Counted from the first letter of the stretch, positions 55,163 to 63,316 are shown. The stretch: 64,000 nucleotides of DNA from Chitinophaga alhagiae (GCF_003568665.1 NZ_QXMH01000001.1:1922001-1986000), one strand, 5' to 3'. Made by a program: numbers and translations. Notes: generated from the letters alone by a model not told the origin.

Positions 55163-55432
55163 CTAGAGTTTGTCAGACAGGGCTTTACCAGCTTTGAATT
55201 TAGCTACTTTTTTAGCTTTGATCTTGATGATCTGGCCAGTCTGGGGGTTTCTACCGTTACGGGCAGCACGTTTAGAAACAGAGAAGGTACCGAAACCTAC
55301 CAAAGTTACTTTACCACCTTTTTTCAGGGTATCGGCAACAGCTTTAGTGAAAGAGTCCAAAGCATCGTTAGCTTGGGTTTTGGTAACGCCAGCGTCTTTG
55401 GCGAGTTTGTCGATCAATTCGGCTTTGTTCAT
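55163..55432 (-). CDS. hup: HU-family DNA-binding protein
   Basis: 89-residue histone-like protein that bends DNA as a dimer. It starts MNKAELIDKLAKDAGVTKTQ, then GGKVTLVGFGTFSVSKRAAR with the intercalating-arm motif GRNPQTGQIIKIKAKKVAKF (read as GRNPQTGQ..IKAKKV) and ends GKALSDKL. All HU arm residues, including the conserved Pro, are present. It has the best promoter on this strand, consistent with high expression. Confidence 0.97.
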   Translation of the reverse strand: MNKAELIDKLAKDAGVTKTQANDALDSFTKAVADTLKKGGKVTLVGFGTFSVSKRAARNGRNPQTGQIIKIKAKKVAKFKAGKALSDKL

Positions 55433-55474
55433 AGTTAGTTAAGATTTAACTAGTGAGAAAATGTTTGATGTGAG

Positions 55475-55504
55475 CAAATATAGCGCGTTTTACAAGATTA
55501 CCAA
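55475..55504 (-). promoter_or_regulatory. Bacteroidota promoter of hup
   Basis: Minus-strand TTTGG (-33, TTG at 55502-55504), 19 bases, then TATATTTG (-7, 55475-55482): full consensus with ideal spacing, leader about 40 bases. Confidence 0.7.
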
Positions 55505-55727
55505 ATTTTTAAAACTTTTTTTTGTCGGCTGAAAAACCCTACTGGTAACGTTTATAGCTGATTGGACTAAAAAACCCGTTGTTCGGCAGCGCGTTGTTTT
55601 TCGGCTGAAAACAGCTACTGTATTGAGTTCTAATACATCTTGCCATAAAACGCCTATCCTTACCAACTATTGTACCAAACCGGCAAGCCCTTGAAAACAG
55701 TGAATTTCCTGTGGATAAGTTCTCCGT

Positions 55728-56030
55728 TTAAACCACCTGCATAACGGTCCGGAAAGCTACAAACTGATCTCCGAACATTTCAAAAGTCTGCTGCCTGAAA
55801 CGGGGTGCATGCTCCTGCAGGTAGGTGTAATAGTTCTCCAGGGTATCCGTCCAGTACTGCACGGCGTAGGTAGGCCCGTCCGTATCATCCTGCTCCAGGA
55901 GGCGGCAGATGCGGTAGTCGTGAAACAGGCCGGTTTCCATAATGGCAGGTATGTGTACCTGTTTCATCCATTCCAGCCAGCTGTCTTTAATGGCTACGGA
56001 CACTTTTACGGTAACGTTGTATATGATCAT
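55728..56030 (-). CDS. DUF4286 family protein
   Basis: 100 residues beginning MIIYNVTVKV, the conserved DUF4286 N terminus; HIPAIMETGLFHDYRICRLL, YAVQYWTDTLENYYTYLQEHAP and a C-terminal GDQFVAFRTVMQVV follow, suggesting an alpha-beta (dimeric ferredoxin-like) fold. Function unknown. The start ATG at 56030 overlaps the xth stop codon in an ATGA arrangement, so it is translationally coupled to xth. The 295 bases between it and hup hold no gene. Confidence 0.88.
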   Translation of the reverse strand: MIIYNVTVKVSVAIKDSWLEWMKQVHIPAIMETGLFHDYRICRLLEQDDTDGPTYAVQYWTDTLENYYTYLQEHAPRFRQQTFEMFGDQFVAFRTVMQVV

Positions 56031-56794
56031 ATCTCTTTCAATTGAAGGTATACCGGGCAATGGTCCGAATGTTTCACCTGCTGCCAGATGTTTGCATCTG
56101 CGAGGCGGTTTTGCAGCGGACTGGTCACGTTGATATAGTCTATGCGCCAGCCTTTGTTATTGTTGCGGGCATTAGCACGGAAGCTCCACCAGCTATACTG
56201 GTCCGGTTCCGGGTGAAAATGACGGAAGGTATCTGCAAAACCGCTTTCGAAAAGTCTGGTCATCCAGGCCCTTTCTTCCGGCAGAAAACCGGAGGAGTCT
56301 TTATTGCTGACCGGGTTGTGAATGTCTATGGGTTTATGGGCAATGTTATAATCACCTGCCACTACCAGGTTGGGCCTGGTTTCGCGGAGCAGCTGGAGGT
56401 AGCCGTAAAATTCATCCAGCCACTGGTATTTATAGGCCTGTCTTTCGTTGCCGGTGGTGCCGGAGGGGAAATAGGCATTGATGAGGGTGATGTTCCCGAA
56501 ATCAGCCCGTATTACCCTTCCTTCGGCATCGCTTTGCATATAGCCGTTGCCATATTGCACATGGTCAGGGTTTATTTTGGTGAGAATGGCCACGCCGCTA
56601 TACCCTTTTTTCTGGGCGGGGTACCAGAAATGCTGATAACCCAGTTTATCGAATTGCGCGAAGTCCACGTTTTCCCGGTGGGCCTTTATCTCCTGCAGGC
56701 AGATCACGTCTGCGGGGTCGGTGCTGAGCCAGTCTGTAAATCCTTTGGTCATGGCCGAGCGGAGGCCATTTACGTTATAGGTGACAATTCTCAT
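56027..56794 (-). CDS. xth: Exodeoxyribonuclease III
   Basis: 255-residue AP endonuclease/3'-exonuclease for base-excision repair. It starts MRIVTYNVNGLRSAM, then DVICLQEIKAH, the active-site Tyr region GYSGVAILTK, INAYFPSG, LVVAGDYNIAH, YSWWSFRANARNNNKGWRIDYI and SDHCPVYL, in the exact order of the ExoIII subgroup of EEP enzymes. The start was set at 56794, before the conserved N terminus, rather than 56815. DUF4286 follows with an overlap. Confidence 0.95.
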   Translation of the reverse strand: MRIVTYNVNGLRSAMTKGFTDWLSTDPADVICLQEIKAHRENVDFAQFDKLGYQHFWYPAQKKGYSGVAILTKINPDHVQYGNGYMQSDAEGRVIRADFGNITLINAYFPSGTTGNERQAYKYQWLDEFYGYLQLLRETRPNLVVAGDYNIAHKPIDIHNPVSNKDSSGFLPEERAWMTRLFESGFADTFRHFHPEPDQYSWWSFRANARNNNKGWRIDYINVTSPLQNRLADANIWQQVKHSDHCPVYLQLKEI

Positions 56795-56814
56795 GGAATG
56801 TGTAGCGTTTGCCA

Positions 56815-56822
56815 CAAAAATA
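56815..56822 (-). promoter_or_regulatory. Bacteroidota -7 box for xth
   Basis: Minus-strand TATTTTTG, exact TAnnTTTG, 20 bases before the ATG at 56794. Confidence 0.5.
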
Positions 56823-56840
56823 CGGGGGGCAGGGGCAATA

Positions 56841-56870
56841 AAAAAGCGCCTGTCTTTTCAGACAGCCGCT
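56841..56870 (-). terminator. Terminator of the double-glycine peptide gene
   Basis: On the minus strand AGCGGCTGTCT/AGACAGGCGCT (11 bp with one mismatch) with a 4-base loop, then TTTTTTATT, 47 bases after the stop. A second hairpin (GGCGTTCTCCCGGGAACGC) lies between. Confidence 0.9.
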
Positions 56871-56917
56871 GTAAGAAGGAAAGCGTTCCCGGGAGAACGC
56901 CTTCAAATACCTGGTGG

Positions 56918-57193
56918 TTACAGGCGGAGCAGACCGCCTAACAGCCCGTTGAGCAGGTTGTTAACGGGCGCCAGTAAGTTGCTGAGGCCACCGAGACCGG
57001 GCAGGCCGCCGCCGCCGGTACCGGGTAAGCCGGGTACGGAGGAAAGCAGGGCGTTAGTGTCCAGTTGAGCGCCTACGGTGATTCTTCCATCCACGTTAGT
57101 GATACTAAGGCCAAGGAATCCGCCGTTAATGTCTTTGGCAACGGTAGAGTCCAGTTCCTGGCAGCCATAATGCTGAGCTTGCAAGTTTTCCAT
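56918..57193 (-). CDS. Small peptide with double-glycine leader, Gly/Leu-rich core
   Basis: 91 residues. The first 25, MENLQAQHYGCQELDSTVAK then DINGG, have the form of a double-glycine (C39/PCAT) leader as used by bacteriocin-like and pheromone peptides: amphipathic, LQ..YG.QELD, ending Gly-Gly at 24-25. The predicted core (26-91) starts FLGLSITNVDG and has a PGLPGTGGGGLPGLGGL stretch, then repeated NLL/NGLLGGLL at the C terminus, hydrophobic and glycine-rich. The only Cys (residue 11) is in the leader. No C39 transporter or immunity gene is adjacent. It has its own terminator and is divergent from the sensor kinase. It may be a secreted antimicrobial or signal, or an unrelated Gly-rich small protein. 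Confidence 0.7.
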   Translation of the reverse strand: MENLQAQHYGCQELDSTVAKDINGGFLGLSITNVDGRITVGAQLDTNALLSSVPGLPGTGGGGLPGLGGLSNLLAPVNNLLNGLLGGLLRL

Positions 57194-57566
57194 ATGAGGG
57201 GGTTTTGGTTAAAAAACGCATTTGAAGGGACCGTTGTCTCCGGGTCATGGATGCTGCACGAACATTACACATGGGAGAAAACGGGCTGGTGAATGACCAG
57301 GGGGCATTCATTTTCCAACGAATTAGCTGTAAATTACTACACTGCAACTGATCGTTTGCTGTTCATTTTGTTCATTTTCAGGAGGTTTAAACCTCTTCCG
57401 TTCATTTTTTGAACAGTCCTGTTCTTTTGCAAGTGATTAACAAAATATCCGGGAAATAGCCCTCAAATTGAGGCCATGCCGCCCGGAATGAGAGCGGCAT
57501 GGGCAATGCGGGCATGTTGTCCCCGATTTTGACCACCGGTTATTCAGCCTGATACATCATCCTAAC
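57194..57566. promoter_or_regulatory. Divergent intergenic region between the GG-leader peptide and the sensor kinase
   Basis: 373 bases without a gene. It contains the repeat cluster at 57361-57414 and, after it, GC-rich sequence up to the kinase start. No exact TAnnTTTG box was found for either gene, which may mean that transcription is regulator-dependent or uses another sigma factor. Confidence 0.4.
57361..57414 (+). repeat. GTTCATTTT repeats with palindrome, copy A
   Basis: GTTCATTTT occurs at 57361, 57370 and 57400. The first two are tandem and are followed by the perfect 14-nt palindrome GAGGTTTAAACCTC (57382-57395); the third forms the inverted repeat GTTCA-TTTTT-TGAAC (57400-57414). 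A matching element lies after the kinase gene in opposite orientation (59516-59552). This looks like a binding site for one or more dimeric regulators. Confidence 0.6.
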
Positions 57567-59495
57567 ATGACAAATAACTCCCGCCCCCGCCTCCTTTGGA
57601 CAACAGGTCCCCTTCTATGCATATACCTGCTTTGCTGCTGCCCCAGGGCGGGCGCCCAGCAAAACGTGATCCGCGCCCTGCAGGCGGAATTGCCAGGGTA
57701 CGGGCAAGACAGCCTGCAGTATGCCAATACGCTGAACCGCATCAGCTCGCTGTACCTGGTGCAGCACCTTGACAGCAGTCGCCATTACGCCGAAGCCGCC
57801 CGCCTCCTGTCTGGAAGGCTCAAGTATCCCAAAGGGCTGGCAGATGCGTACATGAACCTGGGCGCCTGCTTTACCTTCCAGAACAATAACAACCTTGCCT
57901 ACCGCTTTTACCTGGAAAGCCTGCAACGTTACCGCAACCTGGCAGATTCTGCCGGCATCAGCCAGGCGCTGGCCAATATCGGCGCTTATTATCATTACCA
58001 GGGCCAAAGCCAGCTTTCCATACCCTACCTGCAGGAGGCAGTTTCCGTAGGGAGCAGGCTGCTGCGGGATTCCCTTTGGGTGCCCGTGCTGAGCACCTAT
58101 TATGTGGTGTTCTCGCGTGACAGTCTCCGGCAGGACTCTGCCCGCTGGGCCTTGCACAAGGCGCATGATATAGCCACCCGTTACCACGATGGCCGCATGG
58201 TTACTTACACCGGGCTTTTCCTGGCACATGAAAGAATGCAGAACGGGCAGTTGCAGCAGGCCATGGACGATATCAACTCGTTGGTACAGGCCGCCCTGCC
58301 GCTCGGGCTTACCTATCTTGCCGTGTATGGCAACGCCCAGCTGGACCTGTATGCTTCCTACGCTCAAAGGAAAGACTCCATCGTGTACCGCGAAAGGATG
58401 CTGGAAGCCGCCATCCGCGGCGGGTACAAGCGGCTGGTGATGGCGCCCGTTACCTCGCTGTACCGCCATTATAAAAAAACGGAGCCGGCGCGGGCCTTTC
58501 ACTTCGCAGACCTGATGTGTGAAATTGCCGGGCAACAGCCGGAATTGCGGGCCAAAGGAGAGCTGGATTATATGGAATCTTTCATACAGGAAAAGGAGAC
58601 CAGGGCCCTGCACCTCAACAATGCCCTGCAACAACAGTCGCTGGCCACGGGGCAACTGCAAATTACCAACCGCAACCTGGTGATATGGTTTTTTATTGTG
58701 GTGGTGATATTGCTGGGGTGCTTGCTGGTAGCCTTCTTGCGGGTGCAGCGGAGGTCGGTGTTGCGGGACAGGCGGTACAAGGAGGTCAACCAGCTGCTGT
58801 TGCAAAAACACCGGGAGCTGCAGCACCATGATGATTTCAAGAACAAGCTGCTGAGCATACTGGCCCATGATTTCCGGCTGCCGCTCAGCCAGATCATCAA
58901 TATCACCGATCTTTTCAGAAGAAGTGACATTCCGCCGGAGCACTTCCGGGATATGGCCTTCAGCATTGCTGCTACCGCCAATGAGACCCTTCAGCTGTTT
59001 GAAACGGTATTGCAGTGGATCAAGTCACAATTGACCGGCTTTGACTACGTGCCTTCGGTCTATAATGTAAAAGAATTGCTGGATGAGGCGCTGGAGCCGC
59101 TGGAGGCAGATATCAGGGACAAAGGGATAGTGCTGGAAATGGAGGTGGAGGATGGATTGACAGTAAAAGCAGACCATGAAATGCTACAGTTCGTGAACCG
59201 GAACCTGCTGCACAATGCGGTTAAGTATTCGCGGCGGGGCAGCCGTGTTATTGTTTCCGCTGTTACGCGTAAACAGCGTGTGCTCGTTACAGTTACCAAC
59301 GAAGGAACGGGCATTCATGCTATGGACATGCCGTACATTTTCAACCACCGCGTGCCGGGCAAGCTGGTGAGTGAGACCGGCCGTGGAGCTGGGCTGGCGT
59401 TGATCATCTGCCGGGATTTTATTGAAAAGATGGAAGGGAACATTACCGTGCGGAGTGACGGAGAGAACTATGTCACATTCGAATATGAGATGTAG
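57567..59495 (+). CDS. TPR-containing sensor histidine kinase, orphan
   Basis: 642 residues. A signal-like hydrophobic N terminus (LLCIYLLCCCPRAGA) and a periplasmic ~340-residue region with TPR-like helices (ADAYMNLGACFTF, ALANIGAYYHYQG) precede one membrane helix (about 370-392). The cytoplasmic kinase has the H-box ILAHDFRLPL (His about 432), N-box NRNLLHNAVKYS and G2 box GRGAGLAL. The G1 box reads VTNEGTGI where D-x-G-x-G is usual, so the adenine-contacting Asp is Asn. No response regulator or DNA-binding domain is adjacent. It probably signals through an unlinked regulator; the ligand is unknown. The start is the ATG at 57567. Confidence 0.88.
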   Translation: MTNNSRPRLLWTTGPLLCIYLLCCCPRAGAQQNVIRALQAELPGYGQDSLQYANTLNRISSLYLVQHLDSSRHYAEAARLLSGRLKYPKGLADAYMNLGACFTFQNNNNLAYRFYLESLQRYRNLADSAGISQALANIGAYYHYQGQSQLSIPYLQEAVSVGSRLLRDSLWVPVLSTYYVVFSRDSLRQDSARWALHKAHDIATRYHDGRMVTYTGLFLAHERMQNGQLQQAMDDINSLVQAALPLGLTYLAVYGNAQLDLYASYAQRKDSIVYRERMLEAAIRGGYKRLVMAPVTSLYRHYKKTEPARAFHFADLMCEIAGQQPELRAKGELDYMESFIQEKETRALHLNNALQQQSLATGQLQITNRNLVIWFFIVVVILLGCLLVAFLRVQRRSVLRDRRYKEVNQLLLQKHRELQHHDDFKNKLLSILAHDFRLPLSQIINITDLFRRSDIPPEHFRDMAFSIAATANETLQLFETVLQWIKSQLTGFDYVPSVYNVKELLDEALEPLEADIRDKGIVLEMEVEDGLTVKADHEMLQFVNRNLLHNAVKYSRRGSRVIVSAVTRKQRVLVTVTNEGTGIHAMDMPYIFNHRVPGKLVSETGRGAGLALIICRDFIEKMEGNITVRSDGENYVTFEYEM

Positions 59496-60885
59496 GGGAT
59501 AGGTGGCCCTTGATGAGGTGTTAACACCTTCTTCAGAATGAACAAAATGAACGATTGTTAATTCGCATGGCTATGCTATTTTGCACCTGTCAAAATTATT
59601 TGTTTAACCCACAAGTATGAATATGGGCAGGATGTTTTTCAACAAAAACACCAGATCTCCGCTGGTGGAAGCAGGCGGGTCCGCATAAATGCGGGCGCTA
59701 TTTCAAGGATTCATTTTAGTATAGTTGCCGGTAATTGTATAGTTATTACCAGCAAGGAAGAGTATGTTAATCTAAAACCAGACCAGTGAAAAAAGAAAGA
59801 TCAATAAATTGCCTGAAAGGGCAACTGTCAGGAACTCACGTCATCGGGGATTTTCCGCCGGATTATAGGCCGGATAAGGGTTTGAGCCGCATATTAATGC
59901 GCCTTTCCGCCCATTTTTATAAAGAGCCGGGTACCTTTTCACGTCGGGGCTCCGGGTTAGATGCAACGGATCTTACGGGCAAATCACTGTCCCTATAAAG
60001 GGTGAAAAACAGTTGGAATGGCATGAATGATTTTTGCCGGGAAAAAATGGAGTACTTCTGGCATGGGCAATGCTATGCCCCAATGCAAATGAGCGGATGC
60101 TGCCGGCGGATAAAAACAGAACGGTGATGAGAGGCGGCAGAATGCCAGCAAACTGCATGGATGTTCTTCTCCTTGCTTTGATGAGCAAGAAAGGAGAGGT
60201 GGCGGATCTGTGTTCCGGCGTACTCATGGTTCAAAAAATCACTGTTTTTATAAAACCTGCAAGTGCCTGTGTGCTTCCATGTGGCAGACCTCGTTGTGCC
60301 TCCTGTTACCAAACAGTGGAGGGCAAACAAAGGGTCTCCCTCCATCCAGCTACCAGGTGTGAACTAATTGACCGGGGCGAAACAACAATTATGGGTGAGC
60401 TTCTCTTTCCGCCGAATTTTGGGTTTCACGTGGGGAAGCGCCCCGGTCTTTACTTACATCCGCAAGACTTTTTGTTTTGATTAGAAGGTGACGGTTTATG
60501 CGGGAGGCAAGAGTTGTACGTGGCCCCGCTTCGCACTTCAGGGGCCGTTTTACAACAGCCTTGTCATAACTGCTAACTGTTCCCGGAAGAGGTTTGCCGG
60601 TGAGAGGTGGCCGGTTTTCGTTGCTGATCACGGATAAGCGTATATGCTGCAGGTTTTGGTTGATTTTGACCTGGCGGAATGGATGCCTTGAAACAGCAAC
60701 GGAACAGACATTCCTTTGAGGTACAATAAGTCTGACCACGGCCATCCACCACCGGCAGCCTCTTCACTTTTACCAGGAAAAACAAACAACAAACAAACTG
60801 TTCCCTTGCCCGCTCCTGCATTGGGCAGGCCAGGCATAGCGCGCCTGTAAACAGGGAAGCTGAGTAACCGTTTTAATATCTGTAA
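59496..60885. other. Gene-poor 1.4-kb region
   Basis: The longest interval in the window without a recognisable gene. Open frames here (59786-59998 plus, 60034-60480 plus, 60389-60745 minus) rely on GTG/TTG starts, lack a recognisable domain and have no start signals, so none is called. Visible structure: the repeat copy B at its left end, a 23-codon ORF at 59617-59688 behind a TATTTTGC box, and a GGCCCC/GGGGCC hairpin followed by GTTTTA at 60522-60550. It may be decayed coding DNA or carry an unrecognised RNA. Confidence 0.4.
59516..59552 (-). repeat. GTTCATTTT repeats with palindrome, copy B (inverted)
   Basis: The 16-mer GTTCATTTTGTTCATT of copy A (57361-57376) is present exactly, on the minus strand at 59537-59552, and is again followed by a perfect 14-nt palindrome, AGGTGTTAACACCT (59516-59529). 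The two copies flank the kinase gene as an inverted pair. Confidence 0.6.
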
Positions 60886-61485
60886 ATGGAATTTTTTTCT
60901 GCATACTGCGTGAAGGGGAGACACCTCCTGGAAGAAGACATTCATAAACAGATCGTGGTGGACAGCCTGGCTTTTATGGTGGAGAACAAACGTATCTGGT
61001 TATATGGTTTTGTAATACTGCCTGGTGAGTTTCACCTGCTCTGGCAGCGGCAGCCAGCCTGGGAGCTGAAAAATCTCCGGCAAATGCTGCTCAAATTCAC
61101 TGCCCATCAAATCAAGCACCGGCTCAAAGCCATTAACCGCCGGGAGCTGGAGACCTACAGAAGCCCTCTTCGGGACCGGCAGTTCCAGTTCTGGGAGCGC
61201 CATGCAGATGCCCTGCCTGTCAGTATTGCGCAGGCCGCCGCCGAAAAACTGCAGCAGATGCATGAGGCGCCTGTGGCGGGAGGCCTTTGCCGCCAGCCGG
61301 AAGCATACCGGTTCTCTTCAGCGGCATTTTACGCACAGGCAGCGATCCGCCAGGAAAAAAATGAGACCGGCTCCTTTGCACCGGTGCACGCCGGCGAAGG
61401 CCAGGCAGCCGCGGCAGGCCATCCAAGCCCTGAACCTGCGCTTAACGGGTTGCTTAGGCATTACCAGCAGTATTTTCCTCCGTAA
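60886..61485 (+). CDS. RAYT/IS200-like transposase-family protein, HUH motif lost
   Basis: 199 residues. The layout is that of REP-associated/Y1 transposases: IWLYGFVILPGEFHLLWQ (where MPNHxHLLWQ is usual), KFTAHQIKHRL, DRQFQFWERHA, and the C-terminal block MHEAPVAGGLC..YRFSSAAFY, which aligns with the IHxNPVxAGLC...YSSA motif. The metal-binding HUH reads EFH at 48-50 (first His is Glu), and the Tyr expected before IHxNP is Gln (LQQMHEAP). No frameshift interrupts the frame. Probably a domesticated or dead relative; no flanking inverted repeats or target duplication were found. Confidence 0.75.
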   Translation: MEFFSAYCVKGRHLLEEDIHKQIVVDSLAFMVENKRIWLYGFVILPGEFHLLWQRQPAWELKNLRQMLLKFTAHQIKHRLKAINRRELETYRSPLRDRQFQFWERHADALPVSIAQAAAEKLQQMHEAPVAGGLCRQPEAYRFSSAAFYAQAAIRQEKNETGSFAPVHAGEGQAAAAGHPSPEPALNGLLRHYQQYFPP

Positions 61486-61568
61486 CAGGCATCATTATCA
61501 GTTCTCTATACGTGAAAATAGCATGGCCGTGGAATCTTCCCGGGATGCTTGGGTATGACATAGCAATC

Positions 61569-61611
61569 AAAAAGGCCGGCCAGCGGGGTCTCCCGCATAG
61601 CCGGCCTTTTT
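61569..61611. terminator. Bidirectional terminator between pyrH and the RAYT-like gene
   Basis: Perfect 12-bp stem AAAAAGGCCGGC/GCCGGCCTTTTT with an inner 5-bp GCGGG/CCCGC hairpin; it yields T runs on both strands, serving pyrH (minus) and the convergent RAYT-like gene (plus). Confidence 0.9.
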
Positions 61612-61635
61612 GGTATAATTACCGGGTTATATCTA

Positions 61636-62349
61636 CTAACCTTTTACCAGGGTACCTACATTCCTGCCCATGATCACATGCAGCAGGTTGCCGGTTTTGT
61701 TCATATCAAACACAATGATAGGCAACTTATTCTCCTGGCAAAGCGTGAAAGCGGTCATATCCATCACGTTCAGCGATTTCTGGTACACCTCGGCAAAGGT
61801 AATGGTCTCATACCGGGTGGCAGCAGGGTCTTTCTCGGGGTCAGCAGTGTAGATGCCATCTACACGGGTGCCCTTGAGAATAACGTCGGCCTGTATCTCG
61901 ATGGCCCGCAGGGAGGCTGCGGTATCTGTTGTAAAATAGGGGTTGCCGGTGCCGGCGCCAAATATCACCACACGGCCCTTTTCAAGGTGCCTGATGGCCC
62001 TGCGCCGGATGTAAGGCTCCGCAATTTGCTCCATCTTGATGGCTGATTGCAACCGGGTGTACATACCGGCCCGCTCCAGGCCGCTTTGCATGGCCATACC
62101 GTTAATAACGGTGGCCAGCATGCCCATGTAGTCGCCCTGGGCCCGTTCAATGCCGGTTTCCGCCTCATTCATGCCCCGGTAAATGTTACCGCCGCCAATT
62201 ACGACGGCCACCTGTACCCCCAGGTCGGTTACGGCTTTAATATCCTGTGCATACTGCGTTATCACTTTCGGATCAATTCCATAATTACTATCTCCCATCA
62301 GAGACTCACCACTCAGCTTGAGCAAAATTCTTTTGTACTTTGGCAACAT
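61636..62349 (-). CDS. pyrH: Uridylate kinase (UMP kinase)
   Basis: 237-residue hexameric enzyme phosphorylating UMP to UDP, a member of the amino-acid kinase fold. [18 protein letters not shown] begins the family motif, then [13 protein letters not shown], the UMP-binding [36 protein letters not shown] and [16 protein letters not shown]. The start was set at ATG 62349; the longer open frame to 62415 is not conserved. It follows tsf in the usual bacterial order rpsB-tsf-pyrH, but a terminator and a separate -7 box intervene and frr does not follow. Confidence 0.97.
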   Translation of the reverse strand: MLPKYKRILLKLSGESLMGDSNYGIDPKVITQYAQDIKAVTDLGVQVAVVIGGGNIYRGMNEAETGIERAQGDYMGMLATVINGMAMQSGLERAGMYTRLQSAIKMEQIAEPYIRRRAIRHLEKGRVVIFGAGTGNPYFTTDTAASLRAIEIQADVILKGTRVDGIYTADPEKDPAATRYETITFAEVYQKSLNVMDMTAFTLCQENKLPIIVFDMNKTGNLLHVIMGRNVGTLVKG

Positions 62350-62392
62350 GTCAGCTATAATTATTGTAAGATTTGTTATTGGGATAGACGGC

Positions 62393-62400
62393 CAAATATA
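62393..62400 (-). promoter_or_regulatory. Bacteroidota -7 box for pyrH
   Basis: Minus-strand TATATTTG, exact TAnnTTTG, about 43 bases before the ATG at 62349, just after the tsf terminator. Confidence 0.5.
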
Positions 62401-62440
62401 CAAATCCGTTCCCAATATTGCTTCCTAGAAATGTCTATGC

Positions 62441-62474
62441 AAAAAAAAGGAGAGAATTTTTCGTTCTCTCCTTT
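62441..62474 (-). terminator. Terminator of rpsB-tsf
   Basis: On the minus strand AAAGGAGAGAA/TTCTCTCCTTT (11 bp, 7-base loop) followed by TTTTT, 18 bases past the tsf stop. Confidence 0.92.
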
Positions 62475-62491
62475 GATATTGTTTACCAGGT

Positions 62492-63316
62492 TTATCCTAA
62501 TGCTACGCGTTTGAAAGTGGTTACTTTCAGCTCCCCGTCTACAGATTTCAGGTGGTCCGCAACAGACTTGTTACCGTCTTTTACGAAGGCCTGCTGCAGC
62601 AGGGTGCTTTCTTTGAAGAACTTGTTGATCTTGCCGGCGGCAATTTTTTCGGCCATTTCAGCGGGTTTGCCTTCAGCCTTGATCTGCTCAATTGCAATTT
62701 CTTTCTCGCGGGCCACCAGCTCATCGGGAACGCCGTCTGCATCTACAGCAATCGGGTTCATGGCTGCTATCTGCATGGCAATATCTTTACCGGTTTCTTC
62801 ACTAACAGGTTTGCTGAAGCCAACCAGTACGCCCATGCGGTAATTACCGTGGATGTAGGCGGTTACGGCGGCGGCCTCCACCCTTTCAAATTTGCTCAGG
62901 GTGATCTTTTCGCCGATTTTAGCTACCTGGTCGTTTACTTTATCCGCAACAGTGGCGCCATCCAGCGGGGCCGCGTTCAGTTCTTCAACGGTTTGGATGT
63001 TGTTGGCCAGGGCCAGGTCTGCAATAGATTGGGCAAACTTCACAAAATCCTCATTTTTTGCCACAAAGTCTGTTTCGCAGCTCAGTAACACCACTACGCC
63101 GGCTTTGGCGTCTGCGGTGGTTTTGGCGATCACAACGCCTTCTTTGGTTTCACGGTCTGAACGCAGGGCGGCTACTTTCTGGCCTTTCTTGCGCAGGTAG
63201 TCCACTGCTTTTTCGAAATCACCGTCTGTTTCCACCAGCGCCTTTCTGCAATCCATCATACCAGCTCCGGTTTGCTGACGGAGTTTATTTACGTCCGCGG
63301 CTGTAATTGTTGCCAT
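62492..63316 (-). CDS. tsf: Elongation factor Ts
   Basis: 274-residue nucleotide-exchange factor for EF-Tu. ITAADVNKLRQQTGAGMMDCRKAL and TDGDFEKAVDYLRKKGQK match the N-terminal EF-Ts domain (including the UBA-like helices), followed by SCETDFVAKNEDF and AAMNPIAVDADGVP. Length is typical. It lies 112 bases after rpsB and shares its transcript, with an inverted repeat between them. Confidence 0.98.
   Translation of the reverse strand: MATITAADVNKLRQQTGAGMMDCRKALVETDGDFEKAVDYLRKKGQKVAALRSDRETKEGVVIAKTTADAKAGVVVLLSCETDFVAKNEDFVKFAQSIADLALANNIQTVEELNAAPLDGATVADKVNDQVAKIGEKITLSKFERVEAAAVTAYIHGNYRMGVLVGFSKPVSEETGKDIAMQIAAMNPIAVDADGVPDELVAREKEIAIEQIKAEGKPAEMAEKIAAGKINKFFKESTLLQQAFVKDGNKSVADHLKSVDGELKVTTFKRVALG

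Noticed and set aside
55524..55620. Imperfect direct repeat with CGGCTGAAAA and CTACTG at 55526 and 55602
   Set aside because: Only two short A-rich copies in the hup upstream region; not distinguishable from chance.
59617..59688. 23-codon ORF after the kinase, behind TATTTTGC
   Set aside because: Too short to support on sequence alone; the box is one base short of the consensus and no ribosome site is visible. Mentioned within the gene-poor region instead.
60034..60480. 148-codon plus-strand ORF in the gene-poor region
   Set aside because: Starts with TTG, has no recognisable domain, no promoter box and an irregular composition.
60389..60745. 118-codon minus-strand ORF in the gene-poor region
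   Set aside because: No domain, no start signals and overlap with another spurious frame.
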